A stretch of 64,000 bases of DNA from the NCBI GenBank assembly GCA_017165825.1, contig CM029386.1:20021132-20085131 (forward strand). Reading direction: 5' to 3'. Both the position numbers and the translations under genes were made by a program. Each line of letters begins with the position of its first letter. The first letter of the stretch is position 1. The notes below the pieces were generated by a model. The model saw only the letters and a list, made by a program, of their open reading frames with translations. It did not search any database and was not told the origin of the DNA. This DNA comes from Hepsetus odoe (Eukaryota > Chordata > Actinopteri > Characiformes > Hepsetidae). Shown here piece after piece: positions 45,236 to 64,000 of the stretch.

Positions 45236-45349
45236 CAATATATAATCGCAGAAATTTAAAAAAGTGGATACAAATGTCGTGAGCACGTTTAAAAAAAAAA
45301 AGGCCAAAAGGGGTTAAAAAGCTCGTAATTAAACCGAAGTTCGATTGGA

Positions 45350-46200
45350 CGAGAAGGGTGTCAATCATGCGCAGCGCCACGCCCACTTCGCCGTGACGCC
45401 CCTCCCACTTTCCCCACTCCCTTCACTGACAGCGCTGAGCCTGAAGGAGCCTTTCGTGCGCCGAAACACACAAAAAAAGAAATAAAACTTTTCTTGGGCC
45501 ACGGCGTTAACTAACAGCGGGCGTTTTGAGGGTGAAGTCGGTGGAGAAAAAAGTGGGAAAGGCGAGGATTAAAGGAAGTGGGTGAAAGAACAGAAAACAA
45601 GCGGAGAAAAAGAACGAAGTGCTTTCTGAAAGTGCGCCATTTGACACGTGACCGTGAAAAAGGGGGACCGACTTTCTGACTCTCGCTCGCTACGAGCGCG
45701 GCAGAGGCAACAAGTGGAAAGTCCGGCGCTCTCGTGTTACAGCAACACCCGCCATCTTGCACCGCTATCGCGGATCGCCCCAACAGCCGCCTCGGCCCCT
45801 CCGCGCGGCTCCGGCTGTACTAAAGCGTCCGCGCTGGGCTCGCGGAGCGCTCGCCACTCTCCCCCTTTCCTCACAAACACGACATAAAGCGGCCACCTTC
45901 ACCTCTCCTGCGGGATAGCTCACTCTGTCGCCTTGTTGTTGTTGTTTTTGTTTTTCCTTTCCTTCCTAACGGTTCCGATTGTTGTCGTTGTTGTTGTTGA
46001 TTCCCGTTGCTTGGTTCTTGTCGCCAGGACTACCGTGACTATGGCGCCTCGTCCTCACCGGGGCAACTGTTGCTACCCACCCGCTCTGGTCCCGCCTCCG
46101 TCTTCGCTCCGATTGGCGCGGCTCGCCCGTTTCCTCTAGCCAGGATTGGGCCGCTAAGGCGTGCCTGGCGCTCATTGGCGTACGGCGCCTGTCAATCAAT
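45350..46200 (-). promoter_or_regulatory. CpG-rich rfx1 promoter region
   Basis: Strongly GC- and CpG-rich compared with its flanks (for example ctcggcccctccgcgcggct near 45790). CCAAT boxes on the minus strand lie at 46112-46116, 46145-46149 and 46174-46178. There is no TATA box. It is 3-3.8 kb upstream of the coding start, which fits a non-coding first exon plus intron. Several long open frames here are GC-driven and not called. Confidence 0.6.
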
Positions 46201-46419
46201 GTCCGCTATTATTACGCAAGAGGACCCCCCCCTCCTTCCTCGTTCTCACCCAAAACAGTGCTCGCTCAAACGCTCGGACCAAAAATAGATATTTAATTAA
46301 ATGACAGCGAAGCAGAAATGATTAATAAACAGTTTAAGAGGGAGGGGACACTGCACACACTGTTGTAGAGGCGATTGTTGAAACTTTTTTTGAATGCATG
46401 GAAATGGAGCCGAGATTCT

Positions 46420-46552
46420 GATCCAGAAAGGGAAGAAATCCATCCCAGGGTTTTGCTCCAACCACGTGGACGCCCAGACTGCTGGATTAGGCGAAGCGGA
46501 GAAACCATGCGGTTGGAACAAAATCATGGGGTGGATTTTTACTTTCTGGATC
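46420..46552. repeat. Foldback (inverted-repeat) element, copy B
   Basis: Arms 46420-46463 and 46511-46552 are reverse complements with some mismatches. Both begin GATCCAGAAAG and end TTTTG(C/T)TCCAACC when read from the outside. The loop is about 47 nt. It shares its arm sequence with 17065-17197. It lies about 240 bp upstream of the rfx1 CCAAT cluster. Confidence 0.75.
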
Positions 46553-48329
46553 GCTGAGACGGAAAACACAAATTAAGGAGGGGGAAAAAACATGAATGGG
46601 AAGGAACACAAAAATGGTTACAGGTTTCGTGATGCAGATGAAGATCCAACTACCTCTATGCATGTTTAACTAGGCTGAGTATTGAATGAGCAGTGAATAA
46701 AAAATGGACGCATGCTTTAGGAGGCATCAGAAATCAGGGCTGCAAACTGCTTAGTGTGACATCCAATGGAGCAGTACAGAGCTGAACGGGTGTGTGAGAT
46801 GGTTCTCCTTAGAGGGGTTTCGGCCTTTATCTAGACTTCGTTTCTGTCTCCACGGGAGACGTCTCTTCCCGGAGGGCTGTCCCCCGGTTCAAAGGGCCTG
46901 GGGTGTCACTGAATGGTTAGATGAGTTAATCATATGCCTCCAGTCACCACATCCCAGCACCTATATGAGATTTTGGAAGAGCAGTCTCTAGCATCAGCAA
47001 AGCACCAGCCAAGGGACAGTCTTTCAGGAGAACAGCGTTAGAACCGTCCCTCCGTCCCTCCAGTGCACTTCTTGGCGGAATCAAGGCAGCTTGTGCGTCT
47101 CACGGAAACACAGTATTTTTTTTCCGTTAATTTTTCACCCAGGAAATCTACACACTCTACACACTGATCCAGCTGTGTGACATTTTTAATTAGACTCAGG
47201 CGTCTGGGATGTGTATCAGAACGATAATGGTGGGGAAAACAATTTCTCGGCCTGTGTGTAGAACACACAGCCGTATCTTTCTGAATGCCACATTACTAAA
47301 TCAATTTCCCAAAGCTTTGTTATTTCATGCATGAGCAACTCTTGGGAGCTGCTGATAGGAAGGTATAGGCTGATTACCAAGTCATGATCGCACATACACA
47401 ACCACCTCGTAACATTTTCCCATTGGCGTTCTCTTATCTTCATACCGAAATGTCAGAGCAGGTCAAGTAACCCAGGATGAAACTTTGCTCCTGTGACATC
47501 TGATGTCATGGTTATTCATTTCATGGACTCTTCATTCCACCTTTCTGTCCCTTTCTTACCTTTCATATGATATGTTCAGTAAGGTCTAGAGCAAGGCCTT
47601 TAGTTCATTCCTTTTTCCACTCTGCCTGTGTTTGTACATGTATCCGGTCTTGCCGTAGGTCATCAAATATCATTTCTGACATTAGATATGTGCAGTCACG
47701 TGCAGAAGGAGACCTTTAAAACACCCCCACCCCTCAAAAAACATCTCGTACGTCTCTTATGTATCAAAGGCAAAGTTCCTTACGTTTTAAAGCACATGGG
47801 GTTTTGGAGCTTTGCTGACCAGTGTGAAAAACCTGCAATGCCACAGATCATCTGACTGCCCGCATAAAACAAAACCCCCATAGAGAAGAGAGGAACGAGT
47901 TCCCGAGCTTGCGGTTTTTCTCTAGAAATACTTAGGTAACGTTTTATTACTTTTTCATGTTTAAATTGTATAGAAAATTCTCATTGGTCCAGTTCAAATT
48001 GAGAGAACCCAGCTTTAGACACAAAACGGTTTCTCTGATCGGCCACACTGAAGAGAACCCATGTAAATGAGGCCTAAGGAGAACATTTTTCTTAAGAGCA
48101 ATGAGGTTAACACTTGTACACACAGGTGCGCCGATGTCAGAAAGGGCATGAGCAGTGAGATTAGGTCATTTCCCCCGACGTACCCCTTCCTAATTGGGTC
48201 TAGCTTAATTACAGCGGCTGCGGGACAGTCCTTTGTCCAGCTAAAGGTCTCCACCACTATCAGGCCTGCTATCACTGCCTCTCTGACTGACACCGAGCAC
48301 GAATAGGTCACGCTGGAGCACAGAGGGGC

Positions 48330-48337
48330 TATAAAAG
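48330..48337 (+). promoter_or_regulatory. TATA box of rln3
   Basis: TATAAAAG, 192 bp before the rln3 ATG. It predicts a start near 48360 and a 5' UTR of about 160 nt. A TATA promoter suits a tissue-restricted neuropeptide gene. Confidence 0.6.
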
Positions 48338-48521
48338 AGCTTCCAGGATGATGGACACCCCAGAAGAAGGAGAAGAGGAACGTAGGCACTACGTCCACCA
48401 GCATCCTCTGATTGATTTTTGTCTTTACTATTTATTTTTTCGCTCTTCTTTGGCTCCTGTCCTGCCAGACTCAGAGCATCTTCATAGTTCCACTGCTGTC
48501 TGTCTCGCACTTGGTGTTATC

Positions 48522-50190
48522 ATGTATAAAGAAGTGGTGCTGACCCTTTGCCTGCTGGTGGCACTAGTTAGCCAAGCACAGGCCACCGAGGGCCATCCCA
48601 TCTATGGCGTGAAGCTTTGTGGAAGAGAGTTCATCAGAGCCGTCATTTTCACTTGCGGAGGCTCGCGCTGGAGACGATCTGTTGGGATGACAGGTCAGAT
48701 GTGTGTGTGTGTGTGTGTGTGTGTGTCTTTATTATGTACAAGATCATCCCAGGACCAAACTGATTACTGTGTTTAGGATTAGAGGCGTTTAATTATTGTA
48801 ACTTATTCAGTCTCCCATGCAGAACTGTGGTTAGGTCTCGAGCCATCCCTCATTTCTTCATTTTTTGCTTCCCAATAGTCAGACTTTCTTGTATTTTTAA
48901 TGTCTTGTTGAGGGACAGTTCTCCAGATCTTCCTAAAGGACAGTGTTGTTGTCTCTCATTTTCAGTCCAGTCCCTGTACCTGAGCGGTTCTCCAGATCTT
49001 CCTGAAGGACAGTGTTGTTGTCTCTCATGTTCAGTCCAGTCTCTGTACCTGAGCGGTTCTCCAGATCTTCCCGAAGGACAGTGTTGTTGTCTCTCATTTT
49101 CAGTTCAGTCCCTGTACCTGAGCGGTTCTCCAGATCTTCCTGAAGGACAGTGTTGTTGTCTCTCATTTTCAGTCCAGTCTCTGTACCTGAGCAGTTCTCC
49201 AGATCTTCCTGAAGGACAGTGTTGTTGTCTCTCATGTTCAGTCCAGTCTCTGTACCTGAGCAGTTCTCCAGATCTTCCTGAAGGACAGTGCTGTTATCTC
49301 TCATTTTCAGTCCAGTCTCTGTACCTGAGCAGTTTGATAGTTTTGTGTTGGTTAATCCACACAGTGATCTACGTCTGAACCTTCAAGCAGAACAAAGCAT
49401 GTAACTTAAGACATGAAGCAGTGAAGAAACAGGTGTAGATGATTCCAGATGATCAGGTGATTCGTTTTCTGCTGATGCTGAACACTGAGAGATTGGAACC
49501 CCTTTATCTAGATCCTTGTATTTTTAGACACTTTGCAGGCTGTCACACCAAAAAGAGGCCGTCTCTGAAAATGCAATGTGTGACTGCTTAATGTAGAAGT
49601 TCTAGAATGAACCCCTAGACTGTAAAGAACCTTAACATAATGTGAAGTTTCTTCATACTGAAACGCTACTTTTAAAATCTCAAAGTCAGTTCTTAATAGA
49701 AAAGCACCGAATGGGAAACTCTGGATCATTCAGCATCAGTACTAGACCTCACCAATGCTTTCGTGGCTGAAAAGAATCAGAACCTCACATCAGTGTTCCA
49801 ACATGCTTTTTTGGACTGGTTTGTACTAAAACCAGGGTTATGGATTGTTTCCACTAAATCACTAAAACTCACTTTCCTTTCCATTCCTTCACAGGTGACC
49901 TTTCCAGTGACCTCCTGTCAACTCATGATGACGAGGCTTCTGACAGCTGGAGCATGGACCCTGTCCCAGCGTTGTCCTACAAGCCTCACTCTGACTCTGA
50001 GGCCACAAACTGGGCCTCTGAGAGTCCAGAAGATCCCGTGTTCTCCCGGCCTGCCCGCTCTCTCATCTCTGACGAAGTGCTGGAGGCCCTGCGCACCTCT
50101 GACAGGAAGGGCCGGGACGTGGTTGTGGGCCTTTCCAACGCCTGCTGCAAATGGGGCTGCAGCAAGAGTGAGATCAGCTCACTCTGCTGA
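48522..50190 (+). CDS. rln3: Relaxin-3 prohormone
   Basis: Secreted neuropeptide of the insulin/relaxin family that acts on RXFP receptors. Exons 48522-48693 and 49895-50190; these give 155 residues. The signal peptide is about residues 1-21 (MYKEVVLTLCLLVALVSQAQ). The B chain has YGVKLCGREFIRAVIFTCGG then SRW and the dibasic RR; the receptor-binding motif RxxxRxxI is intact (REFIRAVI). The C-peptide is encoded mainly by exon 2. The A chain follows the basic site RKGR and ends CCKWGCSKSEISSLC, nearly the mammalian relaxin-3 sequence. All six Cys are present. The single phase-1 intron is in the place usual for the family. An in-frame ATG at 48348 lies at or before the predicted start site and is rejected. 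Two paralogues exist in many teleosts; I cannot tell which one this is. Confidence 0.96.
48698..48727. repeat. (TG)n microsatellite at rln3 donor
   Basis: GT run starting about 6 nt after the exon 1 donor (gtcagatgtgtgtgtg). Confidence 0.95.
48912..49335. repeat. 69-bp minisatellite in the rln3 intron, six units
   Basis: Units begin ctccagatcttcctgaagga at 48921, 48990, 49059, 49128, 49197 and 49266, exactly 69 bp apart and highly similar. Each contains tgttgtctctcattttcag, a good match to a 3' splice site, with AG at 48964-48965 and every 69 bp after that. Since 69 is a multiple of 3, open frames cross the array on both strands. They are not called as genes. Confidence 0.95.
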
Positions 50191-50291
50191 AAAACACACT
50201 CTCCCTTCACTCCATCCATCCATTCTTCACTGTCCCTACTGGTCCTCAGAGGTTTAGCGTCTTGATTCAGATGAAGCATCACTTCCAGCTG

Positions 50292-50336
50292 AATAAAATC
50301 AGGTCATCCACACCATCTTTCTTTATGTTCAATAAA
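50292..50336 (+). terminator. rln3 polyadenylation signals
   Basis: AATAAA at 50292-50297 and 50331-50336, 100-145 bp after the stop codon. Confidence 0.55.
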
Positions 50337-50339
50337 TTT

Positions 50340-51214
50340 GATTCGCCTGGAAGTGATCTGTCAAAGCAACTGAACCAACACTTTATTTCAGCAGTAGATC
50401 TCACAGTGATTCACTTCACTTGAATTCGATTCTTTCGGGAACAAATCACTGAATCTCAGATTATGCCACAAACTGTTTTAGTGACTCCGAATAAATGTTC
50501 AGACTGATTCTAATTAATCACAGCATTCTAAAATCAATAACCTGTTACCACCCCGGCTGGTCCAGCCAGTTAATGTGTTTAGACATCCTCGATTGACTCC
50601 ATGTTAGAGTTGGGGGTAAAATTCAGATGGGAGGTAGAGTCCCTGGGTACATCGTTCTTTTCTCTTTCACAACACAACAGTTTTTGGGCTTTATGTTGGG
50701 AAGTATATTAAATATTTAAGATATATGTCAATATAACGTGCTTGGAGAGCTGCAAAAGTCTCTGTTCCAATGTGCTCTCTGTTGTCTCACCATAGTAATG
50801 TGTAAATGTTGAAGAGAATGGGTTCTGCATAAAGAATCGTCTTGGTTTTGTGAAATAAAGTTGTGTTTTTGCAATAGTTTTATTGCCATTTTCAGGAAAA
50901 CTTGGAATATTAAGGAAAGGTTTTCCCCAAATGTTTCTGTATGAGGACAGTTCTCATTTTGGTGGCCTGTCCCCCAGCTGAGGCTAACTTTGATTCAAAA
51001 AACAGACCCATAGGGAAGATTGGAAAGCAGGGCAGATGGGCAGACATCTCACATTGTACTGGGTTTAGCCAACAGAAGGGGCCGTATGCTCCCAAATGCA
51101 GCTTCATAGTGAACTAATGTAAGAATCCATTGAATCCAAATCATCACCACAAACATCTTTGCAGGCAGGAAGGAAACCAGCGTTAGAATCAGTACTAACA
51201 GGTGATAGTAGTCA
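50340..51214. other. Intergenic, no gene seen
   Basis: Between the rln3 polyadenylation signals and the L2-like LINE. No coding or repeat that I can name. Confidence 0.5.
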
Positions 51215-52880
51215 AGCCAAGTAGGATTTTATTGTCATTTCAGCCATGTACACAGTACATAGTGAAACGAAATAACGTTCCTCCAGGACCCTGGTGCTAC
51301 ACACAGGACATCAGACACAACATAAGACACAAGACAACATAAGAAGCAAGACACAACATAAGACAAGACAAGGCAACAAGGCAACAAGTACAGACAACAG
51401 ATGGTACATTCATCTCAAACAGTACCTTCATCAAAGACAGTACCTTCATCGTCAGGGGGCTGCAGTGTTGTGGAACAAAGCAGCCCAGGTTGTTGGGCAG
51501 TGTGACAGAGTAGCAGAGTAACAAAGTGACAGAGTGTAACCGAGCAGTGTTTTGAGTAACGTGCGGATGTGCAATTAAAAAAAATAAAATAAAAATAGTT
51601 AGTAGATATGTAGATGAGTAATTAGTGAAGATGTTATCAGTTCAAAAGTCTGATGGCCAGGGGGAAGAAACTCATCCTGGTAGTGGAGGCCCATATGCTT
51701 CGGAACCTTTTCCCGGATGGCAGGAGGAAGAAGAGAGTGTGGGATGGTTGTGAGGGATCATCCACAATGCTGGTTGCTTTGCGGATGCAGCGGTTGGTGA
51801 AGATGTCCTGAACAGGAGGCAGAGAGACCCCGATGATCTTCTCAGCTGTTCTCACTACCCGTTGTAGGGACTTGCAGTCTGAGACGTTGCAGTTCCCTTA
51901 CCAGGTAGTTATGCAGCTGCTTAGGATGCTCTCGATGGTTCCCCTGTAGAAGATGGTGAGGGTGGGTGATGGAAGATGGGCTTTCCTCAGTCTTCATAAG
52001 AAGTAGAGGCGCTGCTGGGCTTTCTTCGTGATGGAGTTGGTGTTGAGGGTCCACGTGAGGTTGTCCATTAAGTGAACACCAAGAAACTTGGTGCTCTGGA
52101 CCATCTCCACAGGTGAGGTGTTGATATTCAGTGGAGCATGGTCCCGACATGGTCTCCTGAAGTCAACAAGCATCTCTTTAGTCTTGTCGACGTTCAGAGA
52201 CAGGTTGTTGATTCTACACCAGTCCGTCAGCTGTTGTATCTCCTCTCTGTAAGCCGCCTCGTCACCACCGCTGATCAGACCCACCACAGTTGTATCATCA
52301 GCGAATTTGATGTTTCGAGCTGTGCTGCACAGTCTTGGGTCATCAGTGTGAACAGCAGTGGGCTGAGCACACAGCCCTGAGGGACCCTGTGCTCAGCGTG
52401 ATGGTTTTGGAGGTGCTGCTACTGATCCTGACTGACTGGGGTCTTGAAGCACCTAGGAACAACAGTGGTGCTCAGGGAGATGTTGAAGATGTCTGTGAGA
52501 ACATTTGCCAGCTGTTCTGCACATCCTCCGAGCACATGACCCTGTATGTTGCCTGGACCAGCAGCTTTCCGTGGGTTGACTCTCAGTAGAGATCTTCTCA
52601 CTTCGGCTGTGGTCAGACAGAGAACCTGGTCGTTTGAAGGAGGGGTGGTCTTCCTCATTATCGTGTTGTTCACTGCATCAAACTCTGCGTAGAAGCGGTT
52701 CAGCACATCTGGGAGGGAGGAGTCACCGTCACAGGCAGGTGGAGATGTCCTGTAGTTGGTGAGGGCCTGGATGCCCTGCCACATGCGCTGCGTCACCGGT
52801 GTTTCTGAAGTGGCCATGGATTCTCAGTGCGTGAGCTCGCTTGGCTGCTCTGATGGCCCGAGACAGGTTCGCCCTCGTAG
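51215..52880 (-). pseudogene. L2-like non-LTR retrotransposon, internally deleted
   Basis: The minus strand reads, in order, LTNYRTSPPACDGDSSLPDV, LTTAEVRRSLLRVNPRKAAG, AEQLANVLTDIFNISLST, then (after lost sequence) IKFADDTTVVGLISGGDEAA with the reverse-transcriptase catalytic motif FADD at 52304-52315, LSLNVDKTKEMLVDFRR, STKFLGVHLMDNLTW, AQQRLYFL, and the tail RTAEKIIGVSLPPVQDIF and HTLFFLLPSGKRFRSI. The segment between PVSQ (about 52425) and the FADD block is missing, so the polymerase core is deleted. The 3' UTR continues to about 51215 with an attttattgtcatttcagcc end. It is also 5'-truncated. The family assignment (L2/CR1-like) is from memory of fish elements. Confidence 0.8.
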
Positions 52881-53388
52881 TTGATTAGTGGGCCTATGGT
52901 CAACTTGCATTTGCCTCATTCTATAAAAAGAGACCATATTTTTATGTATGACATGCTGTTGGTTTAGCAGCATTTAGGGCCAACATTGGCCAACCCTGTA
53001 ACAAAACTGTAAACGGGAAATATGAAGGTAAAAATCTACGGTGTCTTTGAGAAAAACTACTGGATGGAAAGAAAAGTGAAGGCGATGATGAAATGATTTG
53101 AAATGAGTCCATTTACAATTCCATCCATCAAATCAAGAAACAAGCCACTGAAGAACAAACATTACCTTTAGTTAGTTGGTTACCTTGGTACCCAGATTTA
53201 TCATTCAGCCTTCATCACAGATTATCACAGTACAACAGTTACTGAGGTCAAAATACATGAAATCAGAACTGTCTGTACTGAAACTAAAGAGTTGGACATT
53301 TTAATGATACACTGAAAGACGAAATCTGAAATAAGAAAGACGAAAATTAAGATTATGTACAGCTTAACCAAGTGTAAGGGAAGCCTCA
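52881..53388. other. Intergenic, no feature seen
   Basis: No coding or clear repeat. It includes a near-match to an X-box at 53178-53191 (GTTACC-TT-GGTACC, one mismatch). Confidence 0.5.
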
Positions 53389-53510
53389 CTGAAAGTCATT
53401 GTGAAACAACGAAATTCAACTTTTGCTGTTCACACACATCGTGCAGCAGGGGGCAGCTATTTAAAGTGCCCGGGGAGCAGTGATGTGGATGGTACCTTCC
53501 TCAAGGAAGG
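53389..53510 (-). mobile_element. tRNA-derived SINE, copy 14 (minus, truncated)
   Basis: Contains gcagcagggggcagctattt and cccggggagcagtgatgtgg. The tRNA-like head is missing. Confidence 0.8.
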
Positions 53511-53654
53511 TGCTACACAACAAAGTGGAACAGAGCTCAGTTTAAAACTGGACTTATATAAAAACTGAGCAGTTGTCGAACAAGAACTCAGTGCTGGTGA
53601 TTTGTCTCCATCTACTGGTGACTAAGACAAACTCAAACCTAAGTAGACAAAAAC

Positions 53655-53865
53655 ACTTTTACATTTACATTTACGGCATTTAGCAGATGCTCTTATCCAG
53701 AGAGACTTCTACATCCTAATCACAGGGACAGTCCCCCTGGAGACACTCAGGGTTAAGGGTCTTGCTCAGGGACCAAGTGGTGGCAGTGCCAGAGGTGGGA
53801 TTTGAACCTGGGACTTCTTGAGCCACAGGTCCGTAGGCAAGTATCCAGCACTAGACCACCACTTT
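53655..53865 (-). mobile_element. Second SINE type (minus)
   Basis: Starts ttacatttacatttacggca, then tttagcagatgctcttatcc, cacagggacagtccccctgg, gtcttgctcagggaccaagt, gggatttgaacctgggactt, and ends near actagaccacca. In reverse it reads as a tRNA-like head with A- and B-box-like parts followed by a body ending in aaatgtaaa. Confidence 0.8.
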
Positions 53866-53867
53866 AG

Positions 53868-54150
53868 TGGACAATTCTAGACAAATCCAGACTTTAGTAG
53901 ACAAACCCAGATTTTAGTGGATAAGACCAGACTTTAGTGGACAAATCCGAGATTAAATGGAAAAATCCAGACTTTAGCAGACAATACCAGACTTTAGTAG
54001 ACGTGTCAAGACCTCAATGGACAATTCCAGACTTTAGTAGGAAAAGCCAGACCTTAGTGTACAAGCCGAGACCTTAGTGGACAATTCCAGACAAACCCAG
54101 ATTTTAGTGGACAATTCCAGACAAACCCAGATTTTAGTGGACAATTCCGT
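53868..54150. repeat. Imperfect minisatellite upstream of tnpo2
   Basis: About ten units of roughly 26-30 bp built on ccagactttagtggacaa. The last two (acaaacccagattttagtgg followed by acaattccag) are nearly identical. It ends about 170 bp before the tnpo2 ATG. Confidence 0.85.
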
Positions 54151-54321
54151 GCTTTATTACACCAATATTTTACAGTCTGACAAATGAGGGGGACGTAAAT
54201 AAAACTTTGGGTGTTTCCACCTGTGTGTCTTTTTGTTTTTCCGTGTGTGTGTGCGCGTGTACGATGTGTCCTCGTCTCCCCGTCGTCCTGTGCTCTGTGT
54301 CCCGCGCCCGTCTGCTGTAGG

Positions 54322-64000
<9,679 letters not shown>

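Larger units (their letters stand above)
42392..48329. other. rfx1 5' region and rfx1-rln3 intergenic
   Basis: An acceptor (ttcttcgtgcag in gene sense, near 42412) suggests that the rfx1 5' UTR is split and that 42412 to about 45.5 kb is a 5' UTR intron. This stretch carries an X-box, a Tc1 scrap, two SINE types and the CpG-rich promoter. From 46.6 to 48.3 kb I see no gene. Confidence 0.5.

Noticed and set aside
45511..46288. Several open frames in the CpG-rich region, both strands
   Set aside because: High GC lowers stop frequency. No family resemblance, and the region reads as a promoter.
48348..48521. Upstream in-frame ATG for rln3
   Set aside because: It lies at or before the start predicted from the TATA box, and the added 58 residues would bury the signal peptide.
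48827..49378. 183-codon plus-strand and 123-codon minus-strand open frames in the rln3 intron
   Set aside because: Both are explained by the 69-bp array. Kept only as a possible splice-linked extension in the findings, not as a gene.

Overview
The window is vertebrate nuclear DNA, almost certainly a teleost fish. Six split genes with GT-AG introns encode proteins that can be read against known vertebrate families. Between and within them lie tRNA-derived SINEs, RTE-like and L2-like LINE remnants, Tc1/mariner remnants and many CA/GT microsatellites, a mix typical of fish. I cannot name the species.

Layout, left to right: (1) 3' part of a triobp gene (+, 1761-11468): PH domain, linker and coiled coil, stop codon present, 5' end outside the window. 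(2) smdt1/EMRE (-, 13909-15349), two exons, complete. (3) dcaf15 (+, 16844-25185), 14 coding exons, complete, behind a promoter with four CCAAT boxes. (4) rfx1 (-, 30487-42391), 17 coding exons, complete, with a CpG-rich promoter near 45.4-46.2 kb. (5) rln3 (+, 48522-50190), two exons, complete, with a TATA box. (6) tnpo2 (+, 54322-63957 and beyond), 22 coding exons seen, with only the last roughly 35 residues outside the window. All exon joins were checked by hand for reading phase and splice dinucleotides.

The genes do not form one pathway. Their order is informative. dcaf15 and rfx1 are tail to tail and are followed by rln3, which from memory is the arrangement on human 19p13.1, with TNPO2 in the same broader region. 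triobp and smdt1 belong to human 22q13. The junction between these two ancestral neighbourhoods lies in the 1.5 kb between smdt1 and dcaf15.

The most interesting non-gene signals are these: CA/GT microsatellites next to the first seven rfx1 splice donors, including a GC donor and a tandem 9-nt donor; a 69-bp minisatellite in the rln3 intron in which each unit carries an acceptor-like site in phase with rln3 exon 1; three full RFX-type X-box motifs, one of them upstream of the rfx1 start; two copies of an unassigned foldback element close to promoters; and a (TG)n tract of about 100 bp that runs directly into a tnpo2 splice acceptor.
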